A stretch of 64,000 nucleotides of DNA, taken from Thermoflexus hugenholtzii (lineage in GTDB: Bacteria > Chloroflexota > Anaerolineae > Thermoflexales > Thermoflexaceae). The stretch lies in the NCBI RefSeq assembly GCF_018771565.1, contig NZ_CP076326.1, forward strand, positions 2,356,001 to 2,420,000, read 5' to 3'. Under the pieces are notes generated by a model that was not told the origin of the DNA, did no database searches, and saw only the letters and a program-made list of their open reading frames with translations. Positions 19,286 through 29,597 of this stretch are shown here, piece after piece; the stretch's first letter is position 1; each line of letters starts with the position of its first letter. Made by a program: the position numbers and the translations under genes.

Positions 19286-19325
19286 TGGGCAACGAGCCTC
19301 CCGTCCCCGGGAATCCGGGGGCGGT

Positions 19326-19697
19326 TTACTCCTCTTTCTGAGGGGCGTGGCGCTCCAGCCAGGCGGACAGGGCCCAGCGCCGCTCGGTGATCTCATCCAG
19401 CTGGCGGGCCAGGGTCAGGGCCCGGACGCGCAGGCCCTGGGCTTCCGCGCTCCCGCCCAGCGCGTCCACCGTTAGGGACCACCAGCCCAGGATGGCTCGG
19501 GCCAGCAACCGCATCGCCTCATAGGAGGGCTGAGGCTGGGTTTCCTCCAAGTGGCTTAAGGCCGCCTCCGCTGTGGCCTGAACGAAGGGGCCTTCCGGCC
19601 CGGCCGCTCGCGCCTGCGCCCAGGCGTTGAAGACATCCAGCCAGCTCAGCAGCCCTTGAGAGGATCGGATCTCTTTCAGCGCCTCCAGGAGCTCCAT
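19326..19697 (-). CDS. Hypothetical helical protein
   Basis: A 123-residue protein of unknown function, predicted all-helical with an Ala/Leu-rich composition. No signal peptide, membrane helix or metal motif is visible. ATG 19697 is well placed after GGAGGAACC. It is part of a minus-strand group of small genes (19808-20592) but separated by about 110 bp from the next. No family recognised. Confidence 0.7.
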   Translation of the reverse strand: MELLEALKEIRSSQGLLSWLDVFNAWAQARAAGPEGPFVQATAEAALSHLEETQPQPSYEAMRLLARAILGWWSLTVDALGGSAEAQGLRVRALTLARQLDEITERRWALSAWLERHAPQKEE

Positions 19698-19807
19698 GGT
19701 TCCTCCATCGATGCGGAGGGCTTCCCGAAGGGCTCACCGCCCGGCGCGCAGGCTCCGGAGAGAGGAGAGCGGCACCGCCCGAGGGGATACGCCGTTCCGC
19801 CGGGATC

Positions 19808-20050
19808 TCACGCTTTCTTCGAGGGCTGCGCCTCGGATCCAGCCTCTTCTTCCTCGTCCTCCCAGCTGATGATCCACACGCACAGGCCAGCCAGGATGAT
19901 GGTGGCCACCACGAGGGCCAGCATCTGGGAGGGGGTGAGCCCCACATCCCGGGCCGACCAGAGCAGGATGGCCACCATCCCGATGGCCAGGGCGATCCAT
20001 GCGGTCAGGCGTGGATGTCGCTCCGCGAACCCTCGGATCGTCGCCCACAT
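19808..20050 (-). CDS. Small membrane protein with two transmembrane helices
   Basis: An 80-residue protein with helices at about 14-31 and 43-61, and a strongly acidic then basic C-terminal tail (EDEEEEAGSEAQPSKK). ATG 20050 follows GAGGAGGTAAG. No family recognised. Located 47 bp downstream of the GNAT acetyltransferase gene, which may share its transcript. Confidence 0.75.
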   Translation of the reverse strand: MWATIRGFAERHPRLTAWIALAIGMVAILLWSARDVGLTPSQMLALVVATIILAGLCVWIISWEDEEEEAGSEAQPSKKA

Positions 20051-20097
20051 CGGATCTTACCTCCTCTCTCGGGATTCTCCTGGGGATATGCAACCCC

Positions 20098-20592
20098 TCA
20101 GATGGGTTGGGTCACCCGTTCGGCGCGGATCTGCTTGATGAGGGCCACGCGCCCGAAGGCGTCGAATTCGTGCGCCGCCTCGCGCCACGGCTCCGACAGG
20201 CTCTCCTCCGGCCAGCGGGTATACCCCAGCCCGATGTAAAAGGCAAGGGCCTCGGAGGACATCTCGGGGGAGACATAGAGGACGCAGGCCTCGCATTCCA
20301 GACGGCGGGCTTCCTCCTCGACGGCCTCCACCAGCTGGCGCCCCACCGTGGGCCGCAGGTCGAGGGGATGGACCAGGAAGTCCAGGATACGGGCCACCAG
20401 GTTCTCCACCCGCCAGCTGATCAGCCCGACCAGCTCGCGCGCCGGGCTGAAGGCCAGCAACATCCCCCGCTCCGCCATCCGGTCGAACACCTCGTCCCGG
20501 GAGGGCGCCAAGCGCCCCCGGGTGGCCCGGCGGACCAGCTCGCAGATCTCGTCCACATCCGCCGGCCGAGCCCGACGGATCGTGACCTTCAT
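20098..20592 (-). CDS. GNAT-family N-acetyltransferase
   Basis: A 164-residue protein with the GNAT fold: VTIRRARPADVDEICELV at the start, then VHPLDLRPTVGRQLVEAVEE as the acetyl-CoA-binding motif A (R/Q-x-x-G-x-G/A variant), and YVSPEMSSEALAFYIGLGYTR as motif B. The acceptor substrate is unknown. ATG 20592 follows GGAGAGGG. It lies between coaE and a small membrane protein gene, all on the same strand. Confidence 0.85.
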   Translation of the reverse strand: MKVTIRRARPADVDEICELVRRATRGRLAPSRDEVFDRMAERGMLLAFSPARELVGLISWRVENLVARILDFLVHPLDLRPTVGRQLVEAVEEEARRLECEACVLYVSPEMSSEALAFYIGLGYTRWPEESLSEPWREAAHEFDAFGRVALIKQIRAERVTQPI

Positions 20593-20623
20593 CGTCCCTC
20601 TCCTCCGGCGCAGAATCCCGCCT

Positions 20624-21253
20624 TCAGGAGGCCTCCTCCGGAGCGGATGACCGCTCCTGCACCCATCGCCGCCATGCGGCCTCCACCTGCCGGCGCGTGG
20701 CCTCCAGGTCCCCGCTGTTGTCGATGACCACGTCGGCCTGACGGACCTTTTCTTCTTGAGGGGGCTGGGCCCGGATCCGCATCCGGGCTTCCTCCTCGGT
20801 GAGCCCCCGATCCTCCATAAGCCGGCGGACCTGCTCGGGCTCCGGGCAGGTGACCACCCACAGGCTGTCGCAGGCCCGGGCGAACCCGGACTCGATCAAC
20901 TTGATGGCCTCGATGACGATGGCCGGGGCGTCCGGGCAGGCGAGGACGCGCTGCTGGATCTCCGCGAGCACCGCCGGGTGGACGATGGCCTCCAGATCCC
21001 GCAGCGCCGCCGGATCGCGGAAGACGATCTCCCCCAGACGCCGGCGGTCGATCTCTCCATCCGCCCTTAGGATCCCCGGCCCGAACCGGCGCAGGATGGC
21101 CTCGTAGGCGGGGGTGCCCTTGCGGATCACCTCGTGGGCGATGGCGTCGGCGTCGATGACATACGCCCCCATCTCCGCCAGCATGCGGGCCACCGTGCTC
21201 TTCCCGCAGGCGATGTTCCCCGTGAGGCCGATCCAGAGCGGACGCTTCCCCAT
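20624..21253 (-). CDS. coaE: Dephospho-CoA kinase
   Basis: A 209-residue kinase that phosphorylates dephospho-CoA in the last step of coenzyme A synthesis. The P-loop is [11 protein letters not shown] (9-19). [20 protein letters not shown] and [22 protein letters not shown] are typical CoaE signatures, as is IVHPAV. A longer frame exists upstream, but family alignment favours ATG 21253, which has AGGGGGT just before it. The upstream side carries a large palindrome. Confidence 0.93.
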   Translation of the reverse strand: MGKRPLWIGLTGNIACGKSTVARMLAEMGAYVIDADAIAHEVIRKGTPAYEAILRRFGPGILRADGEIDRRRLGEIVFRDPAALRDLEAIVHPAVLAEIQQRVLACPDAPAIVIEAIKLIESGFARACDSLWVVTCPEPEQVRRLMEDRGLTEEEARMRIRAQPPQEEKVRQADVVIDNSGDLEATRRQVEAAWRRWVQERSSAPEEAS

Positions 21254-21305
21254 ACCCCCTATGATAAGCGAGCCTCCTGCTGTATGGAAGGCTCCCCGGC
21301 CCTGG

Positions 21306-21381
21306 GTGTGTCCCAAATTTGTCGGGCCTGGCCGCTTTGTAGGACAACTGCGAGCAGTTGTCCTACGATTCTGGGACACAC
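21306..21381. repeat. Nested palindrome (dispersed repeat copy 1)
   Basis: Inner arms GTAGGACAACTGC (21339-21351) and GCAGTTGTCCTAC (21354-21366) are a perfect 13-bp inverted repeat with a 2-nt centre. Outer arms GTGTGTCCCA (21306-21315) and TGGGACACAC (21372-21381) are also perfect. A close relative with a base-pair change in both arms is at 55245-55272. It lies between coaE and the hydroxylase operon, which are divergent. Confidence 0.85.
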
Positions 21382-21469
21382 CCCCAGCCCTCTTCGAACC
21401 GGAGCCGGGAGCCCGTATGGGTTAAACTTAGTAAGGATGGCAAGGCGCAGCCCAAGGAGGGGAAACCCC

Positions 21470-22933
21470 ATGTGGAAAGCCTACTACACCCCGACGTCTA
21501 CGGAGGAAGCCCTGGGCCTGCTGGCCGAGCACGGGAGCCGGGCGCGGATCATCGCCGGAGGCACGGACCTGATCCTGGAGCTGGAGCGCCGGCAACGCCC
21601 GGGCGTGGAGGTCCTCATCGACATCACCCGCATCCCCGGCCTGGACACCATCGCCATCGGAGCGGATGGCCGCATCCATCTGGGCCCGCTGGTCACCCAT
21701 AGTCAGGTCCTGGCCTCGGCCCTTTGTCGGGAGCGGGCTTTTCCCCTGGCCCGAGCCTGCTGGGAGGTGGGCTCTCCTCAGATCCGGAACCGGGGGACAG
21801 TGGCCGGCAACCTGATCACCGCCTCGCCGGCCAACGACACCATCGTGCCCCTCTGGGCCATGGACGCCACGGTGACCCTCCGGAGCGCCCGGGGCCAGCG
21901 CACCCTCTCGTTCGACGAGTTCTACCTGGGCGTCCGGAAGACGGCGATGGCCCCCGATGAGATGCTGGTGGACATCACCTTTGAGCCGTTGCAGCCGAAC
22001 GAACGGGGGACGTTCCTTAAGCTGGGATTGCGGCGCGCCCAGGCGATCTCGGTGGTCAGCGTGGCGGCGGTAGTGGCCTTCGAAGGGGAGCGGGTGGCCC
22101 GCGCCCGCATCGCCCTGGGAGCGGTGGCGCCCACCATCGTCCGGGCTCGGGAGGCGGAGGCTTTCCTGCAGGGCCAGCGCCTGACGGAGGAAGTGATCGC
22201 CCGGGCCGGGGAGCTGGCTCAGGCCGCTGCCCGCCCCATCGATGACATCCGGGGACCGGCCTGGTATCGCGCGGAGATGGTGCGGGTGCTCACCATGCGG
22301 GCCCTGCGCCAGCTGCGGGACGGAACCGAGCGTCGGGGTTTCCCGGAACGCCCGGTGCGGCTCCAGCGGCCGCGCGAGGGGCGTTCCCCCTTCTGGACCC
22401 AGGTGCCCCCCGGGCTGGCCACGTGGGATGGACGGGTGCGCCATCGGGAGGACGGGCCCGAGCCGATCCTCACCACCGTCAACGGCCGCACGGTGGCGGT
22501 CCACGGGGCGGCCGATAAGACCCTCCTGCGGATGCTCCGGGAGGATCTGCATCTGATGGGCACCAAGGAGGGCTGCGCGGAGGGCGAGTGTGGCGCGTGC
22601 ACGGTGATCCTGGATGGCATGGCGGTGATGTCGTGTCTGGTGCCGGCGCCTCGGGCTCACGGGGCGGAGATCATCACCGTAGAGGGCGTGGCCACGGAGG
22701 GGTCGCTCCACCCGCTGCAGTCCGCCTTCATCCGCCAGGGGGCTGTGCAATGCGGCTACTGCACCCCAGGCTTTATCATGTCCGGGGTCGTCCTGCTCGA
22801 GGAGGTCCCGCAGCCGACCCTGGAGGAGATCCAGCAGGCCTTCGCCGGCAACCTCTGCCGGTGCACCGGCTATTACAGCATCATCCGGGCGGTGGAGGAG
22901 GCGGCCCGCGAGCGGGTTCGGCATGCCGGATGA
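21470..22933 (+). CDS. Molybdenum hydroxylase FAD subunit fused to [2Fe-2S] subunit (CoxM-CoxS type)
   Basis: A 487-residue fusion. Residues 1-290 are the FAD-binding medium subunit ([17 protein letters not shown], then [20 protein letters not shown]). Residues from about 330 carry the small iron-sulfur subunit: [11 protein letters not shown] near 369 for the plant-type cluster, then CGYCTPGF and NLCRCTGY for the second cluster. In the xanthine-oxidase family these transfer electrons from the molybdenum centre to FAD. The two subunits are usually separate genes in bacterial CO-dehydrogenase-like enzymes. ATG 21470 follows AAGGAGGGG. The large subunit follows after a 583-bp repeat-filled gap. 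Confidence 0.92.
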   Translation: MWKAYYTPTSTEEALGLLAEHGSRARIIAGGTDLILELERRQRPGVEVLIDITRIPGLDTIAIGADGRIHLGPLVTHSQVLASALCRERAFPLARACWEVGSPQIRNRGTVAGNLITASPANDTIVPLWAMDATVTLRSARGQRTLSFDEFYLGVRKTAMAPDEMLVDITFEPLQPNERGTFLKLGLRRAQAISVVSVAAVVAFEGERVARARIALGAVAPTIVRAREAEAFLQGQRLTEEVIARAGELAQAAARPIDDIRGPAWYRAEMVRVLTMRALRQLRDGTERRGFPERPVRLQRPREGRSPFWTQVPPGLATWDGRVRHREDGPEPILTTVNGRTVAVHGAADKTLLRMLREDLHLMGTKEGCAEGECGACTVILDGMAVMSCLVPAPRAHGAEIITVEGVATEGSLHPLQSAFIRQGAVQCGYCTPGFIMSGVVLLEEVPQPTLEEIQQAFAGNLCRCTGYYSIIRAVEEAARERVRHAG

Positions 22934-22980
22934 TCCGTCGAAGGAATTCGACCGAGAGGGGCCTTCGGCCGATGGTTGGT

Positions 22981-23438
22981 CTGTGTGCCGAATGAATTCG
23001 GCCTCCAAAGGCCTTCGGCCAACGGTCGGCCTGCGCCGACCGAAGGATTGTCTCTTGCATCGGCGGAGGCCGACGCCCGGCGCGCAGCGCCCGAGAAGGC
23101 CGATTTCAATCGGCGCGAAGGCCTCCGGCCGACGATCGGCCTGTGTGCCGAATGAATTCGGCCTCCAAAGGCCTTCGGCCAACGGTCGGCCTGCGCCGAC
23201 CGAAGGATTGTCTCTTGCATCGGCGGAGGCCGACGCCCGGCGCGCAGCGCCCGAGAAGGCCGATTTCAATCGGCATGAAGGCCTCCGGCCGACGATCGGC
23301 CTGTGTGCCGAATGAATTCGGCCTCCAAAGGCCTTCGGCCAACGGTCGGCCTGCGCCGACCAAAGGATTGTCTCTTGCGTCGGCGAAGGCCGACGCCCGG
23401 CGCGCAGCGCCCGAGAAGGCCGATTTCAATCGGCGTGA
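22981..23438. repeat. 160-bp tandem repeat, about three copies
   Basis: Units begin at 22981, 23141 and 23301 with the same words (CTGTGTGCCGAATGAATTCG) and are nearly identical; the third stops after about 138 bp. A partial related end lies at 22961-22980. Each unit holds palindromes such as GCCGAATGAATTCGGC and GCCGATTTCAATCGGC, both with a TGAA/TTCA loop, plus GGCCTCCAAAGGCC. The unit length is not a multiple of three and open frames exist in several phases, so it is not coding. It fills the gap between the two hydroxylase genes. Confidence 0.95.
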
Positions 23439-23516
23439 ACAGGCGGCCTGCGCGGCCTGAACGCGATCCTCAGGCCGATGCGCAACACGGAATGCGATCA
23501 CCGGAGGTGTTCATCC

Positions 23517-25742
<2,226 letters not shown>

Positions 25743-25778
25743 GGAGGCAAGGTCCCGGGCGCGACGTGAGCAGCGGGG

Positions 25779-28370
25779 ATGAGCCTGGAGATCGCGGTGC
25801 TGGCCGCCGGCGCCGCCTACGCCGGCGGCGTTTTCCTGTATGAGGAGCCGGAGGGCCTGAACGGCCGCCTCCGGCCCGGGCATCTGGTGCTGGTCCCTTT
25901 CGGTCGGGGCGAGCGGCCGGAGCCCGGTGTGGTGTGGCGCCGCCTTGCGGGGAAGCCCTCGGAAGGGCGCGGGCCGGATGAGGAGGAGCGAGGCGCCCGC
26001 TCCCGCCGGCGGGTGATCCGTTTGCTTGACGAGGAGCCGGTCCTGGATCCCATGCGCCTGGAGTGGGCGGCATGGCTCAGCCGGACCTACCTGGCCCCGC
26101 TGAGCGAATGCCTGCGCCTGATGATCCCCTCCGGCCTGATCCCCCGCCGGGAGCCCGTCTACGAGCGGTGCGCCCCGGAGGGCACCCGCGGGGGGCTGGA
26201 GCGCGCGGTGGCCGTCTCCTTCGCCGAGCAGGTCCTGCTGGCCGCCCTGGCGGAAGGCCCCCTCGCCCACAGCGAGGTCCACGCCGTCCTCCGGGATTTC
26301 CCCCTGGCCGAGCGACAGCGGGCGCTGCGCCGGCTGCTGGAGCGAGGCTGGATCCGGCGGAGCTGGCGGATCCGAGAGGGCCGCCCCCCCACCCTTCGTA
26401 TGATCCGGTTGAAGGAGGAGGGGATCCTGCAAGCGCTGCGGGAAGGAGGGATCCGGCTGGGGCGGCGGGAGGAGATCGTCGCGCGGCGCCAACGCCTGCT
26501 GGAGCGGCTGCAGGAGGCGGGCCGTCCGCTCCCGGCGGACTGGCTGCAAGCGGAAACCGGCTGCACGCCCGCGGACCTGCTCCAGCTGACCCGCTGGGGG
26601 ATCATCGAGCCGGTGGAGCGGCCGATCTGGGAGGCCGCGGATCCCTATCCGGTGCCGGAGGAGCCGCCGCCCCTCACCCCGGATCAGGCCCTGGTCTGGC
26701 GGGCCATCGAGCGGGCGTTGAAGGCCGGCCGCTTCCACGCCTTCCTGCTCCACGGGATCACCGGCAGCGGCAAGACCGAGCTCTACCTCCAGGCCGTGGC
26801 GGAAACCCTCGGGCGGGGGAAGGGCGCCCTCATTCTGGTGCCGGAGCTGGCCCTCACGCCCCAAACCGCCCGTCGCTTCGAGGCGCGGTTTCCCGGTCAG
26901 GTGGCGGTATGGACCGGCGGGATGAGCCCGGCCCAGGAGCGGGCCATATGGGAGCGGATCCGACGCCGTCAGGCCCGCGTGGTGGTCGGGACCCGTTCCG
27001 CCCTCTTCGTGCCGGTGCCGGATTTGGGGCTGATCGTCATCGACGAAGCCCACGATCCGAGCTACAAGCAGGACCTGCGGCCCGAGATCCCTTACCGGAT
27101 CCCGGCCTATCATGCAGTAGACGCGGCGATGGCCCTGGCCCGCGCCCTGGAGGCGGTGGTGATCCTGGGCACAGCCACCCCCAGCATCGAGCTGCGATAT
27201 CAGGCCGAGCACGGCCTCCTGGAGGAGCTGCGTCTCCCCCGCCGCTTCCTGGGCTATCGCCCGCGCCTGGCCGCCCAGGCCCGCCATTTCGGGGCCTCTC
27301 TGGAAGGCTTCGTTGAGACGGAGGCGGAGGCCCTGACCAGCGGCCTGCCGCCCGTTGAAGTGGTGGACATGCGCCAGGAACTGAAAGCGGGCAACACCGG
27401 GATCTTCAGCCGGGCCCTGGAGCGGGCGCTGGATCAGGTGTTGCGCCGGGGGCAGCAGGCCATCCTGTTCCTGAACCGCCGGGGGGCTGCGCCCTTCGTG
27501 TTCTGCCGGGATTGCGGGCACCTGATGCGGTGTTCCCGATGCGACCTCCCGCTGGCCGAACACCTCCATCCGACCCGATGGGTGTGCCACCACTGCGGGG
27601 CCGTGGAGCCGCCCGTGGCGCGCTGCCCGCGTTGCGGCTCCCGGCGGTTGAAGGGCATGGGGATCGGCACCCAGGCGGTGGAGGAAGCGGTGCGGCGGCG
27701 CTGGCCAGCCGCCCGCATCCTCCGCTGGGATCTGGACACAGCCCCCACTCGCGCTGCGCACGCCCTGATCTGGCAGCGCTTCGCCGACGGCGAGGCGGAC
27801 GTCCTGATCGGCACCCAGGTCCTCACCAAAGGACTGGATCTCCCCCTGGTGACCCTGGTCGGGGTGATCCTCGCCGATGTGGGGTTGGGGCTGCCCGATT
27901 TCCGGGCTGCGGAGCGGACCTTCCAGCTGCTGATCCAGGTGGCGGGCCGGGCGGGGCGGGGGCTCTTCGGCGGGCGGGTGATCCTCCAGACGTATCGGCC
28001 CGATCACCCGGCCATCGCCGCGGCCGCCCGCTACGATCTCGATGGCTTCTACCGGGGCGAGGTGGCTTTCCGAAAAGCTCACGGGTATCCGCCCTTCGCC
28101 CGTCTGGTCCGGCTGCTTTACTGGCACGCGGAGGCCGAGCGGGCCCGCGAGGCCGCCGAGCGGCTGGGGGAGGCGCTGCGGCATCATCTGATGACCAAAG
28201 GGGCGCCACCATCGGCCATGATCGGCCCGGCTCCGTGCTACTTCAGCCGCCTGCGAGGCCTTTACCGCTGGCATATCCTCCTGCGCGGGCCGGACCCGGT
28301 GGCCTGGCTGCGGGATTTCCCGTTGCCGCCGGAGTGGCGGGTCGATGTGGATCCCCTGGAGGTCCTGTAA
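25779..28370 (+). CDS. priA: Primosomal replication restart helicase PriA
   Basis: An 863-residue superfamily-2 helicase. The N-terminal 250 residues are the DNA-binding domain. Walker A HGITGSGKTE is near 326, DEAH (VIDEAHDPSYKQ) near 422. Eight zinc-binding cysteines lie near 576-622 in CRDCGHLMRCSRC and CHHCG...CPRCGS. FLNRRGAAPF and GTQVLTKGLDLP are family motifs. PriA reloads the replisome at collapsed forks. It starts 36 bp after the hydroxylase large subunit and just before lipB. Confidence 0.96.
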   Translation: MSLEIAVLAAGAAYAGGVFLYEEPEGLNGRLRPGHLVLVPFGRGERPEPGVVWRRLAGKPSEGRGPDEEERGARSRRRVIRLLDEEPVLDPMRLEWAAWLSRTYLAPLSECLRLMIPSGLIPRREPVYERCAPEGTRGGLERAVAVSFAEQVLLAALAEGPLAHSEVHAVLRDFPLAERQRALRRLLERGWIRRSWRIREGRPPTLRMIRLKEEGILQALREGGIRLGRREEIVARRQRLLERLQEAGRPLPADWLQAETGCTPADLLQLTRWGIIEPVERPIWEAADPYPVPEEPPPLTPDQALVWRAIERALKAGRFHAFLLHGITGSGKTELYLQAVAETLGRGKGALILVPELALTPQTARRFEARFPGQVAVWTGGMSPAQERAIWERIRRRQARVVVGTRSALFVPVPDLGLIVIDEAHDPSYKQDLRPEIPYRIPAYHAVDAAMALARALEAVVILGTATPSIELRYQAEHGLLEELRLPRRFLGYRPRLAAQARHFGASLEGFVETEAEALTSGLPPVEVVDMRQELKAGNTGIFSRALERALDQVLRRGQQAILFLNRRGAAPFVFCRDCGHLMRCSRCDLPLAEHLHPTRWVCHHCGAVEPPVARCPRCGSRRLKGMGIGTQAVEEAVRRRWPAARILRWDLDTAPTRAAHALIWQRFADGEADVLIGTQVLTKGLDLPLVTLVGVILADVGLGLPDFRAAERTFQLLIQVAGRAGRGLFGGRVILQTYRPDHPAIAAAARYDLDGFYRGEVAFRKAHGYPPFARLVRLLYWHAEAERAREAAERLGEALRHHLMTKGAPPSAMIGPAPCYFSRLRGLYRWHILLRGPDPVAWLRDFPLPPEWRVDVDPLEVL

Positions 28371-28399
28371 GGCATCTGCGATCCCGCGGAGGGGCTCGG

Positions 28400-29206
28400 A
28401 TGGAACGCGGATGGTGGTCGGTCCTCGGAACCGTTTCGTATGAGGTGGCGTGGGCGCTGCAGCGGGCCCTGGCGGAGGCCCGGGCCGCCCGGGCGATCCC
28501 GGACACCCTGCTTTTGCTGGAGCATCCCCACGTGTTCACCCTGGGGCGCTCCGCCCGGCCCGAGCACGTCCTGTGGGACGAGGCCGAGCGCGCCCGTCGG
28601 GGCGTCGCCCTGGTCGTCACCGATCGAGGAGGGGATGTCACCTACCACGGCCCCGGCCAGGTGGTGGGCTACCTGATCCTGGACCTCCACGCCCGGGGCC
28701 TGGACAAAGTGGCCTTCGTCCGGCGGATTGAGCAGATGCTGATCGAGACCCTGGCCCGCTTCGGGATCGCCGCCGGGACCCTCCCGGGGGCGCCCGGGGT
28801 GTGGGTGCAGCCGGACGCCATGAGCCGGTGCGCCTGGTGTCCGCCCGCCCTGCGACGGGCTCCGGCCAAGATCGCCGCCATCGGGGCCCGGGTGGACGCC
28901 CGGGGCATCACCACTCATGGCTTCGCCCTGAACGTGTGCCCGGACCTCACGTATTTCACGGGGATCATCCCCTGCGGGATCGCGGACAAAGGGGTGGTCT
29001 CCATGGCCATGTTCCTGGGAGAGCCGGAAGATGAGGCGGCCCGATCCCGGCTGATGGCTTCGGTCCAGGAGGAGCTCGCCCGGCGGTTCGGAGAGGTCTT
29101 CGCCCTCGAACCGGAGCGTGTGGACCCGGCCCGGCTCTGGTCCCTCGCCGATCTATCCGCAGAACCACCTCGCAACGCGAAATTCATTTCGGCATCCATG
29201 TCGTAG
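28400..29206 (+). CDS. lipB: Octanoyl-[acyl carrier protein]:protein octanoyltransferase
   Basis: A 268-residue enzyme that moves octanoate from acyl-carrier protein to lipoyl domains. Motifs: LLLEHPHVFTLGRS, DRGGDVTYHGPGQVVGYLI, the catalytic Lys in PAKIAAIGAR and the catalytic Cys in GIIPCGIADKG. There is an unusual insertion (about 136-154, including CAWC) between GVWV and KIAAIG. The last residues and the TAG stop lie in a palindromic repeat (the TAG of GTAGGAGCGG), so the end of the gene was probably reshaped by it. ATG 28400 follows GGAGGGG. lipA is not in the window. Confidence 0.93.
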   Translation: MERGWWSVLGTVSYEVAWALQRALAEARAARAIPDTLLLLEHPHVFTLGRSARPEHVLWDEAERARRGVALVVTDRGGDVTYHGPGQVVGYLILDLHARGLDKVAFVRRIEQMLIETLARFGIAAGTLPGAPGVWVQPDAMSRCAWCPPALRRAPAKIAAIGARVDARGITTHGFALNVCPDLTYFTGIIPCGIADKGVVSMAMFLGEPEDEAARSRLMASVQEELARRFGEVFALEPERVDPARLWSLADLSAEPPRNAKFISASMS

Positions 29207-29412
29207 GAGCGGCTTTCGCCGCGACCTTTGCGTCATCGAAGACGCAGGTTCAGGGTTGCAGGGACGGCCTTCACCAGGACCCTTTGCGGCCTCGAAGACG
29301 GGTTCGGGGCTAAAGCCCCTCCTACAAAAATCGTCTTTTTGTAGGAGCGGCTTCCGCCGCGACCTTTTGCGGTTGTGGTCTCGAAGGATAGTTCGGGGCT
29401 AAATCCCCTTTC
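29200..29412. repeat. REP-like palindromic repeat cluster
   Basis: Two copies of GTAGGAGCGGCTTnCGCCGC (about 29204-29225 and 29341-29362) each contain a GCGGC...GCCGC hairpin, followed by GACC and TTGCG. Between and after them TTCGGGGCTAAAGCCCC (near 29309) and TTCGGGGCTAAATCCCC (near 29391) repeat. The combination of head-to-head short palindromes resembles REP elements. The rest of the gap up to 29597 holds no gene. Confidence 0.8.
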
Positions 29413-29597
29413 TCCAAAACCCATCGCGCCCGGATGTGATCCACCTGAGAGTGCCTCAGCCAGCTATTCTCAGGCACTTTCCCAGGCCCGAAGACGCGCC
29501 CGTGGAGCCCTTCACGAAGCCTGCCGTAAAATGATAAGGACTGTCCACCCAGCTGGCTCTACGCGAACCCAACCCGCTCGCCCTGTTCAGGCCAGGG

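Noticed and set aside
22961-23438. CRISPR array
   Set aside because: Units are 160 bp and nearly identical throughout, with no unique spacers; it is a tandem repeat.
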